This document shows positions 36,656 to 46,700 of a DNA stretch of 64,000 bases, in pieces. The position numbers were made by a program, and so were the translations under genes. Below the pieces are notes generated by a model that saw nothing but the letters and a program-made list of their open reading frames with translations, was not told where the DNA came from and did not search any database. Positions within the stretch are counted from its first letter, which is position 1. Each line of letters begins with the position of its first letter. Source of the stretch: Coxiellaceae bacterium (lineage in GTDB: Bacteria > Pseudomonadota > Gammaproteobacteria > Coxiellales > Coxiellaceae). Location: the NCBI GenBank assembly GCA_011523685.1, contig WTGG01000014.1, forward strand, positions 1 to 64,000, given 5' to 3'.

Positions 36656-38035
36656 ATGAACACTCAAGTAGCCCCTTCTAAAAAAGAATCCACGCTGGCA
36701 CCAAAGGTGCCGCCTTATTCCATTGAAGCTGAGCAATCGGTATTAGGCGCTCTGATGCTCGATAATCGTGCTTGGGATCGTGTGATTGAACATGTCGCGG
36801 TGAGTGATTTTTATCGCAACGAGCATCAACTGATTTTTACTACCATTCAAACTTTAGTCGACCGAAATCAACCGTGTGACAGTCTGACTTTGGCAGAAGA
36901 GCTAAAACAGTTGAATCAACTTGAGCAGGTGGGCGGTGAGAGTTATTTATTTGAGTTAGCTAACGCAACCCCCAGTAGTGCCAATGTTGCGTCTTATGCA
37001 ACCATTGTTCGTGAGCGCTCTGTGTTACGTAAAATGATCGCAGTAGGCTCTGACTTAGTCGATAATGCAATGAATACACAGGGTAGAAGCCCCAAAGACC
37101 TATTGGATCAAGCCGAAAGGGAAGTGTATCGCATCGCAGAGCAACAGTTACGTGGTGCCGGTCCTGTAAAAATCGCTGATTTATTGTCAGCAGCCACTCA
37201 AAAAATTGATGATCTCTTTCAGTCTGGTGATTCTATTACCGGTGCATCTACCGGTTTTTACGATTTTGATGATATGACATCCGGACTTCAGTCAGGTGAT
37301 CTCGTGATTGTTGCGGGTCGTCCTTCGATGGGTAAAACAACCTTTGCCATGAACATTGCTGAGAATGTCGCTGTTAATGGCAAGTCTGTCTTGGTGTTCA
37401 GTCTCGAGATGCCAGGTGAGCATTTAACCATGCGGATGCTGTCTTCATTGGGTCGAATTAATCAACACAATGTTAGAACGGGTAATCTAACGGATGATGA
37501 TTGGCCAAGAATTAGTTCGGCCGTGAGTATGTTGGCTGACGTTCCTTTGTATATCGATGATACACCGGCTTTATCACCAAGCGAATTACGTGCTAGAGCA
37601 CGGCGTGTTGCTCGTGAGAATAATGGCCTAGATCTCATCGTGATTGATTATTTGCAGTTGATGCAGGTACCTGAGCTAAAAGAAAACCGGACTAACGAGG
37701 TAGCAGAAATTTCCCGCTCGTTGAAGGCATTAGCCAAAGAACTGGAATGCCCTGTGATTGCTGCGTCACAGTTGAATCGTGGTTTGGAGTCTCGTACCGA
37801 TAAACGTCCAGTGATGTCAGACTTACGTGAGTCGGGTTCGATTGAGCAAGATGCCGATTTGATTGCCTTTATTTATCGTGATGAGGTGTATAACCCTGAT
37901 TCGCCTGATAAAGGTGTGGCTGAGATTTTGATTCGTAAGCAGCGTAATGGTCCTATTGGTGAGGTTCGTTTGGCTTTTCTAGGTGAGTACACTCGCTTCG
38001 ATAATTTAACACAGAATTTTCAAAGTGGGGCATAG
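36656..38035 (+). CDS. dnaB: Replicative DNA helicase
   Basis: The 459-aa hexameric helicase has an N-terminal domain (PPYSIEAEQSVLGALMLDN), a linker and a RecA-like ATPase domain with Walker A GRPSMGKTTF (221-230), Walker B LDLIVIDYLQLMQ, SQLNRGLESR and LRESGSIEQDADLI. No intein is present. A 7-bp inverted repeat (36600-36630) lies in the 70-base gap after rplI without a T-run. alr follows after 2 bases. Confidence 0.97.
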   Translation: MNTQVAPSKKESTLAPKVPPYSIEAEQSVLGALMLDNRAWDRVIEHVAVSDFYRNEHQLIFTTIQTLVDRNQPCDSLTLAEELKQLNQLEQVGGESYLFELANATPSSANVASYATIVRERSVLRKMIAVGSDLVDNAMNTQGRSPKDLLDQAEREVYRIAEQQLRGAGPVKIADLLSAATQKIDDLFQSGDSITGASTGFYDFDDMTSGLQSGDLVIVAGRPSMGKTTFAMNIAENVAVNGKSVLVFSLEMPGEHLTMRMLSSLGRINQHNVRTGNLTDDDWPRISSAVSMLADVPLYIDDTPALSPSELRARARRVARENNGLDLIVIDYLQLMQVPELKENRTNEVAEISRSLKALAKELECPVIAASQLNRGLESRTDKRPVMSDLRESGSIEQDADLIAFIYRDEVYNPDSPDKGVAEILIRKQRNGPIGEVRLAFLGEYTRFDNLTQNFQSGA

Positions 38036-38037
38036 CA

Positions 38038-39156
38038 GTGTCACGCTCTCGCTATGTCGTTATTCACACGGACCATATTCAACATAATCTATCGTGTATT
38101 CGCAAACTCGCGCCTGATGCCTTGCTTTTGGCTATGGTAAAAGCTAATGCTTATGGCCATGGTGCAGTTACTGTAGCGCGTACTGTAACCGGAGTTGATG
38201 CCTTTGGGGTTGCTACCATCACAGAAGCAATCGAGTTGCGTCAGGCAGGTATTCAGCAGGCCATCGTTGTGATGACAGGTTTTCTGACGGCTGATGAATA
38301 TCAGCAGCTCATCCAGTATCAATTAGACGTGGTTATTCATGATCCTTTTCAATTGGAGTTCATACAGGCTTGTCCAGTACCTGCGGGTGTACGTTTTTGG
38401 TTGAAAGTGGATACAGGGATGCATCGATTAGGCATGACACCTCAAGTGTTCCATGAGACCTATCAACACTTAATGAGTTTGAATATTCCTTCAGAGCAAT
38501 GCATTGCGATGACGCATATGGCCTGTGCGGATGACAGTGAATCATCGATGTCGCAACAACAGTGGAATCAGTTTGAGCAAGTCACGCACGATATTGCCAG
38601 TCAAAAAAGCATTGCCAACTCCGCTTTGATGTTAAATCAAATCACTCTGCATGCTGATTGGGTGAGGGTAGGTTATATGCTGTATGGTGGTTCACCAGTG
38701 TCTGGAAAGACCGCTGAGTCATTAGGTTTATTACCTGCGATGACTCTGCATTCTCAAGTCTTAGCGGTTAAAACAATCGCGGCAGGTGAGTCAGTGGGTT
38801 ACGGAGCAACCTGGGTGAGTGAACAGCGCACAACCATAGCGATTATTGCGATGGGGTATGGTGATGGTTATCCGAGACAGGCTCCAGAGGGGACGCCTGT
38901 GTTAATTAATGGTCACTGTTATCCTTTGATCGGACGTGTCTCCATGGATTTATTGACGGTGGATTTAGGTGTCAATACTCAGGTTAAACCAGGTGATGAT
39001 GTTATTTTTTGGGGAGAAGGTTTGCCCGTTGATACCATTGCGCAGCATTGCGGCACCATAGGTTATGAATTAATGACACAATTATCACAGCGTGTAGAGC
39101 GCGTTGAAATGACAGTTAATAGGAAAGGAGTCTATGAAACACCAAGCTGCATCTAA
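38038..39156 (+). CDS. alr: Alanine racemase
   Basis: The 372-aa PLP enzyme supplies D-alanine for peptidoglycan. The start is GTG 38038 (reading MSRSRYVVIHTDHIQHN). The PLP lysine is Lys35 in AMVKANAYGHG; KVDTGMHRLGM, the catalytic Tyr in SVGYGATW and GRVSMDLLTVDLG are present. The dnaB-alr order is common in gammaproteobacteria. The 3' end overlaps the LplT-like gene by 23 bases. Confidence 0.96.
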   Translation: MSRSRYVVIHTDHIQHNLSCIRKLAPDALLLAMVKANAYGHGAVTVARTVTGVDAFGVATITEAIELRQAGIQQAIVVMTGFLTADEYQQLIQYQLDVVIHDPFQLEFIQACPVPAGVRFWLKVDTGMHRLGMTPQVFHETYQHLMSLNIPSEQCIAMTHMACADDSESSMSQQQWNQFEQVTHDIASQKSIANSALMLNQITLHADWVRVGYMLYGGSPVSGKTAESLGLLPAMTLHSQVLAVKTIAAGESVGYGATWVSEQRTTIAIIAMGYGDGYPRQAPEGTPVLINGHCYPLIGRVSMDLLTVDLGVNTQVKPGDDVIFWGEGLPVDTIAQHCGTIGYELMTQLSQRVERVEMTVNRKGVYETPSCI

Positions 39157-40858
39157 ATCGTTATTTGCTTTTTTATCGATTGCTTTTTTAAATACCTTTG
39201 TTGATATAGGACATAAAGCTTTGATGATGGACACAGTCTATGCTACGTCAACAGCGCATCAATACACGTTATTGTCATCCATTGTCAATGCGTTAATGCT
39301 ATTGCCTTATTTATTTTTGTTCACTTTTTCGGGTTTTATTGCCGATCGATGGCCAAAAATAGTGATATTACGGATTACTTCGTTTAGCGCTATTCCACTG
39401 ACGATTTTTTTAACCCTGTGTTATTTTCAAGGTTGGTTTTGGTTAGCTTTTTCAACCACGGTCTTAATGGCGTTGCAAAGTGTGCTCAACTCGCCAGCTA
39501 AATATGGCTATATACGCGAAGCGTTTGGTGTGTCTAATATTGCTCGGCTCAATGGGATGGTACAAGCAGCGGTTATTATCGCGATTGTTTTGAGCCAAGC
39601 GGTATTCACTTTTTCTGCTAATGCACTGGTTGCGCATCGGTTAGCTGAAGTGACTACTCGTGTGGAATTTATTAAAGGTTTTGCGCCCATTGGGTTCGTT
39701 TTGATAGCTTTATCTATGTTTGAATTTTTTATGACATTCAGATTATTGCGCGTACCCGCAGCAGACCCTCAGTCAAAATATCGCATGTCCAGTTATGTGA
39801 CAGGGCGGTATCTACGATCCTATTTGCGCACAGCTTTTCACAAACCAGTGATTTTTATCTGCATGATTGGGCTGTCATTGTTTTTTGCGATTAACCAAGA
39901 ATTACTGGCAATTTATGGCGGATACCTTAAAGAGTCGGTGGGTTCGAGTGCTAACTTTGCATTAAGTTCCATTGGTGTAGCAGGTATTGGTATTTTAATT
40001 GGCGCTATATTAGCTGGCAGAATCTCCAGAGGTTTTATAGAAGTTGCCACAATCCCATTAGCGACTTTAGCAATGTGTTTGGGATTAATTTTTTTATCAC
40101 AGCTGCGCAGTGAGCCTTTGATTGTAATAATGATGCTTGGTTACGGTATCTTCGCTGGAATGTTGATAGTACCCTTGAATGCTTTGATTCAATTCCATGC
40201 TAAACCGGCATCACTCGGCAAGGTCTTGGCGACTAATAATTTTCTGCAAATGCTTTCGATGTTTGCTTATCTGCTATTTGGTATTCTGCTGATCCATTAT
40301 CTTTTTAGTATTGCCTTTCAATTAAATCTGCTCATTATTCTAGGTTTTATTGGTTTGTTAGCGAGCTTGTATTATTTCCCACAGTCTTTTATACGCTATG
40401 AGCGATTTTACCTAACACGGTGCATGACAGGTTTGCGGGTTGAGGGCTTGTCTGCGTTATCTCATGAGGGTGGTGTGTTATTAGATCATCAGGCAGATCG
40501 TGTTGTGGACTGGTCTTTATTACAAATGGCTTCCCCAAGGTTTTTACATAGCGTGATTTGGCCGGGTCAAGAAATGACGAAGAGTTATCACTATTATTCT
40601 AAACGTCTTAATAAAGCGCCGATTATTGTTACTAGTATCGATCAGGCGGTTGAGCAAATTAGTCTGGCACTGCAGGCAGGTGATGTTGTCTGCGCGATAC
40701 CCGAGCAAGCAGAGCATCGTCAGATGTGGTCAGCAATAGTGTCTCGTTTAGCTTCGTCATCGCAAGAGCATTATAAGACGGTGGCTGTTGAATGTGATTT
40801 TCAAAAAAGAACACGATTATCTCAACGCTACTGTGTGCGATGGCAGGCCGTTTCATAA
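39134..40858 (+). CDS. LplT-type lysophospholipid transporter fused to a degenerate PlsC-like domain
   Basis: The ATG at 39134 has a strong AGGAAAGGAG site and gives 574 aa. Residues 1-420 are a 12-helix MFS transporter of the LplT type (SGFIADRWPKIVILRITSFS, LNSPAKYGYIREAFG, ARLNGMVQAAVIIAIVLSQA). The last 150 residues resemble a PlsC acyltransferase domain: LSHEGGVLLDHQ followed by VVDWSLLQMASPRF, and CAIPEQAEH in place of the usual FPEG motif. The HX4D catalytic motif is disrupted (His-Gln-Ala-Asp, then Asp three residues on). The AMP-ligase (Aas) domain that normally follows is absent. Transport of lysophospholipids across the inner membrane is likely; acyltransfer is doubtful. Confidence 0.8.
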   Translation: MKHQAASKSLFAFLSIAFLNTFVDIGHKALMMDTVYATSTAHQYTLLSSIVNALMLLPYLFLFTFSGFIADRWPKIVILRITSFSAIPLTIFLTLCYFQGWFWLAFSTTVLMALQSVLNSPAKYGYIREAFGVSNIARLNGMVQAAVIIAIVLSQAVFTFSANALVAHRLAEVTTRVEFIKGFAPIGFVLIALSMFEFFMTFRLLRVPAADPQSKYRMSSYVTGRYLRSYLRTAFHKPVIFICMIGLSLFFAINQELLAIYGGYLKESVGSSANFALSSIGVAGIGILIGAILAGRISRGFIEVATIPLATLAMCLGLIFLSQLRSEPLIVIMMLGYGIFAGMLIVPLNALIQFHAKPASLGKVLATNNFLQMLSMFAYLLFGILLIHYLFSIAFQLNLLIILGFIGLLASLYYFPQSFIRYERFYLTRCMTGLRVEGLSALSHEGGVLLDHQADRVVDWSLLQMASPRFLHSVIWPGQEMTKSYHYYSKRLNKAPIIVTSIDQAVEQISLALQAGDVVCAIPEQAEHRQMWSAIVSRLASSSQEHYKTVAVECDFQKRTRLSQRYCVRWQAVS

Positions 40859-40894
40859 CCCGCATTAACGGTTCGTATAGTAATAGGAAATTTT

Positions 40895-41923
40895 ATGAAT
40901 CAACTATCATTAGACCCATTAAAGCGCTCAGGTGCTATCTTGATTGTTGGCGGAGCCGGTTACATTGGTTCGCACATGGTGGCTTATGCTTATGAGCATG
41001 ATTTAGACGTAGTCGTGTTAGACAACCTCTCCAGTGGTCATCGAGATGCTGTGCCTGATCATGTGCCTTTTTATGAGGGCGACTTATCCGATCGAAACTT
41101 GCTTGACCGTGTTTTTAAGGCGCACACGATCACGGCTGTGATGCACTTTGCTGCACATATTGAGGTTGCGGAGTCTGTGCAACATCCCGCAAAGTATTAT
41201 CATAATAATGTGGCTAAGACGTTAGTGTTGTTAGATGCTATGGTGGCGCATGACGTTAAACGCCTTATCTTTTCTTCGACGGCTGCCGTGTATGGTGAAC
41301 CAACTACCGAGTCTATTACTGAAGATCACCCTAAACAACCGATTAATCCTTACGGTGCTTCGAAGTGGATGGTTGAGCAAGTCCTGCAAGATTATGCGAA
41401 AGCCTATGGTTTGCAGTCTGTGGCCTTGCGTTATTTCAATGCATCTGGTGCTCATCCGTTGGGTTATTTGGCGGAACGGCATCAACCTGAAACGCATCTC
41501 ATTCCTTTATTGCTAGAAGTGGCAATGGGACGTCGTCAACAGTTTTATCAGTATGGCGATGATTATCCAACACCTGATGGTAGTTGTGTGCGAGACTTTA
41601 TTCATGTGATGGATTTGTGTGAAGCTCATGCGTTAGCTCTTCTGTATTTACATAATGGTGGGGAAACACGAGCATTTAATGTTGGTAGCTCTTCTGGTTT
41701 TTCCGTGAAGGCTGTGATTGAAGCAGCTCGCCGCGTTACTGGGCATGCAATTCCCGTCGAGGTGCATCCTCGACGTGCGGGTGATCCTGCCACATTGATT
41801 GCTGATGCAGCCAGCTTGAGAGCGTGTTGTGGTTGGCGGCCGCATTATGATGATCTTTATACCATCATTTCGCAAGCATGGGTTGCTCAACAACATTGGT
41901 GGCATAGCTTAGAGGTACAGTAG
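40895..41923 (+). CDS. galE: UDP-glucose 4-epimerase
   Basis: The 342-aa extended SDR interconverts UDP-Glc and UDP-Gal (or the GlcNAc forms). NAD-binding GGAGYIGSH (19-27), the catalytic Ser/Tyr/Lys in FSSTAAVYG and NPYGASKWMVE, LRYFNASGAHP and RDFIHVMDL fit GalE. AATAGGA precedes the ATG. It is probably a precursor enzyme for the polysaccharide locus starting 2.4 kb downstream. Confidence 0.9.
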   Translation: MNQLSLDPLKRSGAILIVGGAGYIGSHMVAYAYEHDLDVVVLDNLSSGHRDAVPDHVPFYEGDLSDRNLLDRVFKAHTITAVMHFAAHIEVAESVQHPAKYYHNNVAKTLVLLDAMVAHDVKRLIFSSTAAVYGEPTTESITEDHPKQPINPYGASKWMVEQVLQDYAKAYGLQSVALRYFNASGAHPLGYLAERHQPETHLIPLLLEVAMGRRQQFYQYGDDYPTPDGSCVRDFIHVMDLCEAHALALLYLHNGGETRAFNVGSSSGFSVKAVIEAARRVTGHAIPVEVHPRRAGDPATLIADAASLRACCGWRPHYDDLYTIISQAWVAQQHWWHSLEVQ

Positions 41924-41931
41924 GAATAATC

Positions 41932-42807
41932 ATGTGTAATCGGCGATTAATGCAATGGATGTGTGTGATGCTGTCGCTGGGTGTGTCGGTGGTTCACGCA
42001 TTGCCACGTGCGCAGGTGATGCATTTAGAGCAGGTTGCTGTGTTACCCAAAGCACTTCGTGAAACTTCTGGCCTGATTCTTTACCGTGGCTTGCTATGGA
42101 CCCAAGTTGATTCACGTTCAACGACGTTATATGGCTTAGACCCCAAGAGCGGTGCGATTAAAAAAACAATTCGTATGAGGGGCGTCAGAAATAGAGATTG
42201 GGAGGCTATATCGCAAAATTCTGAATATCTCTTTGTGGGTGATATTGGTAATAATGCCGGAAAGCGTGGAGAGATAACGATCTATCGAATTAACAAGGCT
42301 GATTTGTCATCCTTGGATCATGCTTCTTCGTGCCGTGTGAAGGTGCAAAGGATTAATTTTCGTTACCCTCATTTTCAACCCTCTAGAGATTGGTATTGGC
42401 ACCCGTATGATGCTGAGGCAATGGTGGTCGATGCTAAGACCATCACCCTTTTTAATAAGAACTGGCAAGATCCCTCTCAGGTGCTGAGTTATACCTTGCC
42501 CATTGATCTCGGTTTGCAGTCGTTAACACCACAAGTAGCTTTGCCGACTGCTATGTTGGTGACTGATGCTTCCAGGTATCAAGATCAGTTGTGGTTAGTG
42601 GGTTACAGGTTGTCACTGAGTGGCTTACAGCCTTATTTGATGAAATACACCAAAAAATATGGACATTGGGTACCTAAGGCGCTTTGGAAGTTGGATCAGT
42701 TAGCTCAAATTGAGGGAATGACGGTTGTGAATAGAGATGCGGTGTATTTTACTTGTGAGCAAGATGACTATCATAAGGCGGCTTTATTTCGAGCGAAGCT
42801 GTCGTAG
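41932..42807 (+). CDS. Secreted beta-propeller-like protein of unknown function
   Basis: The 291-aa protein has a signal peptide (MQWMCVMLSLGVSVVHALPR region, cleavage near 27). The mature part shows repeated propeller-like strands: LRETSGLILYRGLLWTQVDS, RNRDWEAISQNSEYLFVGDI, GNNAGKRGEITIYRIN, DAEAMVVDAKTITLFNKNW, QLWLVGYRLSLSGLQPYLM. The DWEA.....GDIGNN pattern is seen in periplasmic proteins annotated as hypothetical or esterase-like. Enzyme activity unknown. It starts 8 bases after galE and its 3' end overlaps the convergent nucleotidyltransferase gene by 24 bases. Confidence 0.65.
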   Translation: MCNRRLMQWMCVMLSLGVSVVHALPRAQVMHLEQVAVLPKALRETSGLILYRGLLWTQVDSRSTTLYGLDPKSGAIKKTIRMRGVRNRDWEAISQNSEYLFVGDIGNNAGKRGEITIYRINKADLSSLDHASSCRVKVQRINFRYPHFQPSRDWYWHPYDAEAMVVDAKTITLFNKNWQDPSQVLSYTLPIDLGLQSLTPQVALPTAMLVTDASRYQDQLWLVGYRLSLSGLQPYLMKYTKKYGHWVPKALWKLDQLAQIEGMTVVNRDAVYFTCEQDDYHKAALFRAKLS

Positions 42808-43899
42808 TGGCATAAGGGCGCGCAATAAGCGATAAGCAAAATAAAAAGGTTTGATCACATGGTATAAGCCCTTAATCCGTGTGAGCGTCGGGCATTTTAC
42901 GAATAGATCATTGGAGTAGAACTCATAGCGATACCAGTTAAGGCGATAGCTCAGGGTGCGATGCATCAGAAAGGACTGGTAGCGAAGTCTGGCATTTTTG
43001 ATCATATCAGGCCTCGTGTGGTAATTCTCAAGAAAGGTTTTGCTGTGGTTGTAGAGCGCTATCGACTGTTTATCCTTAAGCGTATCAGAGAAGGTCGCCG
43101 GTGTATGGCTATTCAGTTTATCTTTAGTCAGTAATAATGAGGCGCCTATGATATGAGTGAGTTGATGTTGCTCTGCCAAGGCGAGGCATGCTTGATGGTC
43201 AAATGTCACTGAGTCAATAAAGGCCTGCACGTCGTATAGCCAGTGCAGTCTTGAGTAGCCTGAGTATAGTCCGTGTGTGCAGAGATACAGAAAATAAATT
43301 ACAGGTGATAGTGTTGGATAAACTGTTTGGCCAATCGTCACGGATGTGGTGTTTTGCCAAAGAGTTTCCTGTGCAATGGTTAACAATTTCGGGTTGATGA
43401 AGAGTTGATAGTGACACTCAATGCAGACACCTGATTCTGGGTGAACATATATGAAGTCTTTACCAAAATTAATCGCAACGTCAAGAGTTTTCCCTCTGAG
43501 CGGGCGAGAAGGTGATATGCGCACATACCCTAATTGTTCAATCAGTTCATGAACGCACGCTAGGTCTTCTTTTTGCACTAACAGATCAATATCTTTAGCA
43601 GTTCGAACACAAGGATCTTGGTAGATGAGTTGACTGAGCGTAGGACCCTTAATGTGCAGCACTGGCATATGTGGGCTGAGTGCTGCATGAACTTCAGTTA
43701 ATGCTTGGATGAGTTTAAGAGCCTGGTGTCGTTGTTGTTTGACAGCGTTTGATAATGTGGAGTGGATGGGTTGCTGGGTGCTCATGAGGTGTAAATAGGT
43801 TTCCCCAACAATGCGATGTGTTTGGTAGTGCTCTATAGGAGGGTTTGGCAGAGTGGTTTGCAAGGTGTCTTCCATGTCATTTTTTGTTAACTGTAGCAT
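42784..43899 (-). CDS. NTP_transf_5-family nucleotidyltransferase
   Basis: The 371-aa protein contains the family core VLHIKGPTLSQLIYQDPCVR followed by TAKDIDLLVQKEDLACVHEL, with the GP....Y.....R...DIDLLV arrangement of the uncharacterised nucleotidyltransferase family common in capsule and O-antigen loci. The C-terminal half is helical (YLCTHGLYSGYSRLHWLYDV). Substrate unknown. It is divergent from the polysaccharide operon and convergent with the propeller gene. Confidence 0.75.
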   Translation of the reverse strand: MLQLTKNDMEDTLQTTLPNPPIEHYQTHRIVGETYLHLMSTQQPIHSTLSNAVKQQRHQALKLIQALTEVHAALSPHMPVLHIKGPTLSQLIYQDPCVRTAKDIDLLVQKEDLACVHELIEQLGYVRISPSRPLRGKTLDVAINFGKDFIYVHPESGVCIECHYQLFINPKLLTIAQETLWQNTTSVTIGQTVYPTLSPVIYFLYLCTHGLYSGYSRLHWLYDVQAFIDSVTFDHQACLALAEQHQLTHIIGASLLLTKDKLNSHTPATFSDTLKDKQSIALYNHSKTFLENYHTRPDMIKNARLRYQSFLMHRTLSYRLNWYRYEFYSNDLFVKCPTLTRIKGLYHVIKPFYFAYRLLRALMPLRQLRSK

Positions 43900-44298
43900 G
43901 CTCTATCGATTTTAGGAAAACGCATAAAAACCTATAATTTGAGTAAAAAATGAACAAATAGAAGTGGGTTAGAGCAAATAAAAAACAATGGTTTTTTATT
44001 TTTGATTTTAATCTAGGAGTTAGTTGATTACCCCTAGTAGGTCTGTAATAATCATTGACGGATTCAAGGATAAGAAACTTTTAAGGAACGTGAAAGGATG
44101 CTCGAGACACAAGGAATTTCTATTTTGTGTGCTTCTATAAAACACCCCTCTCGTTTTCGCAGTGTCATTAGTTGATAGGTACCGTCTGGTTCTTAATTCG
44201 CTAATGATCTTGTTTTATCTTTGTAGTCTTTAGGTATTTGCGTTAATAGCAACGCACTGCCTGTATCAATAATGTCAAAATATGCTGATACCCAGTAG
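43900..44298. other. Promoter/leader region of the polysaccharide operon
   Basis: No gene is seen in these 400 bases between two divergent genes. A hairpin TGCGTT (44239-44244) / AACGCA (44251-44256) lies about 45 bases before the ops element. The promoter itself could not be placed with confidence. Confidence 0.4.
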
Positions 44299-44310
44299 GG
44301 CGGTAGCGTT
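44299..44310 (+). promoter_or_regulatory. ops (JUMPstart) element, RfaH recruitment site
   Basis: GGCGGTAGCGTT matches the 12-base ops element GGCGGTAGCGTG of E. coli at 11 of 12 positions. It lies 22 bases before pseB, in the leader of the long polysaccharide operon. In enterobacteria this DNA recruits the anti-terminator RfaH to paused RNA polymerase, allowing long surface-polysaccharide operons to be read through. An RfaH homologue must lie elsewhere in the genome. Confidence 0.75.
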
Positions 44311-44325
44311 TAAAATACAACTTGA

Positions 44326-45324
<999 letters not shown>

Positions 45325-45350
45325 AAAAAATTTGAATTTACAGATTTTGT

Positions 45351-46604
45351 ATGACTATTAAAAAATATTCAAGAAACTTCATTTTATATGCAGTATCCAT
45401 GTCTATATCAAAAGCAGTGCCATTGCTACTTGTACTGTTGTTAAGTCATTATTTTAAGCCTAGTGAATTTGGTCTTCTTTCATTGGTGCAGGCCTTAATA
45501 TGTGTTTTTACATTTTTATTGGGAGGAGAATTTACTGGTGGCGTTAGTCGAAAATACTTCGCATCTAACATTGAACGTTTTTCGATCTGCGCCTCGACAT
45601 CTATTACATTGATATTAGTTTTAAATGCAGTAGTTATAATTTTGGTTGGTGGTTACGTCTATTTTATAGGAAATATTTTTTCTATAAATTTGTCTTTGAG
45701 TGTGTTAGCTGCTTTGTGTGCATCATCTCAATCAATCATGTTAATTTTAACTACAACGCTGCAGGTGGCAGAAAAGCCGTATCGATATTTAATGACTCAG
45801 ACTATTTATGGCTTATCCTTTCTTATTCTAATTTTAGTTTTGTATATAACCAATACTCTGACAGTTCCATTATTTTTCTTACTACAAATCATGGCTACTA
45901 TATCAGCGGTAATTACAAATAAATGGCTTCTTAATGATATAGTAACCATTAAGTTTATTTTATGCATGAAAGAGATTCGTTATCTTTTATCTTATTCTGC
46001 GCCTTTAGTCATATATTCCTTATCATCTTTTTTTATTGTGATATATTTAAGGATTACTGTTAAAGAAGTAGGTGGTTTGTATCTTGTGGGATTATTTGCT
46101 GTTGCACAGCAAATGGGAATGTTGATGTCAAATGCTGATTTAATTGTGGGAAAAGTGTGGACACCTTATGCTTTTGAGTTATTGGCAAAAGATAAAAAAA
46201 AAGAATTTTTTCGCTCTTCCTATAACCCTATTTTGATTCTTATTGTAATATTTGCAGTACTATTAATAGTTAATAAATTAGCGTTTATGTTTATAATATC
46301 CAAGGAATTCCAGACCGCCAGTATTTGCTCAATTATTATTCTCTTTGCATTTTTCTTGAAATCTGTATACTCCGTCTTTGTCAATTATGCATATTTTTAC
46401 AAAAAAACAATATTTGTCGCGATGATTAATGTGTTGATTGCAATATTATCACTCATTTTTTCCAAGTATGCTTTAGTACATATGGGGCTAATAGGTGCTG
46501 GTATATCGATGCTGGTCTCTTACTTTTTTCTTATGGTGATGGTTATCGCTTTTATTTTTCTTGATAATAGAGTGCAATCGAGAAGATTTTCTTTTAGTAG
46601 ATAA
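45351..46604 (+). CDS. wzx: Wzx-type oligosaccharide flippase
   Basis: The 417-aa protein has about 12 hydrophobic helices in the MATE/PST flippase pattern: FILYAVSMSISKAVPLLLVL, LLSHYFKPSEFGLLSLVQAL, ITVKEVGGLYLVGLFAVAQ, IFAVLLIVNKLAFMFIISKE. The helix-1 and FGL pattern is characteristic of Wzx proteins that move undecaprenyl-linked repeat units across the inner membrane. With the Wzy-like protein at 56849 it indicates a Wzx/Wzy-dependent polymer. Confidence 0.85.
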   Translation: MTIKKYSRNFILYAVSMSISKAVPLLLVLLLSHYFKPSEFGLLSLVQALICVFTFLLGGEFTGGVSRKYFASNIERFSICASTSITLILVLNAVVIILVGGYVYFIGNIFSINLSLSVLAALCASSQSIMLILTTTLQVAEKPYRYLMTQTIYGLSFLILILVLYITNTLTVPLFFLLQIMATISAVITNKWLLNDIVTIKFILCMKEIRYLLSYSAPLVIYSLSSFFIVIYLRITVKEVGGLYLVGLFAVAQQMGMLMSNADLIVGKVWTPYAFELLAKDKKKEFFRSSYNPILILIVIFAVLLIVNKLAFMFIISKEFQTASICSIIILFAFFLKSVYSVFVNYAYFYKKTIFVAMINVLIAILSLIFSKYALVHMGLIGAGISMLVSYFFLMVMVIAFIFLDNRVQSRRFSFSR

Positions 46605-46700
46605 TTATTCAAACTTAATGATTCAAAACAACTGACATACTGATGTATAGATTCAAGGAGTTTGGTGAAACTTCTTCATAATAATTATTTTGGATGGATT

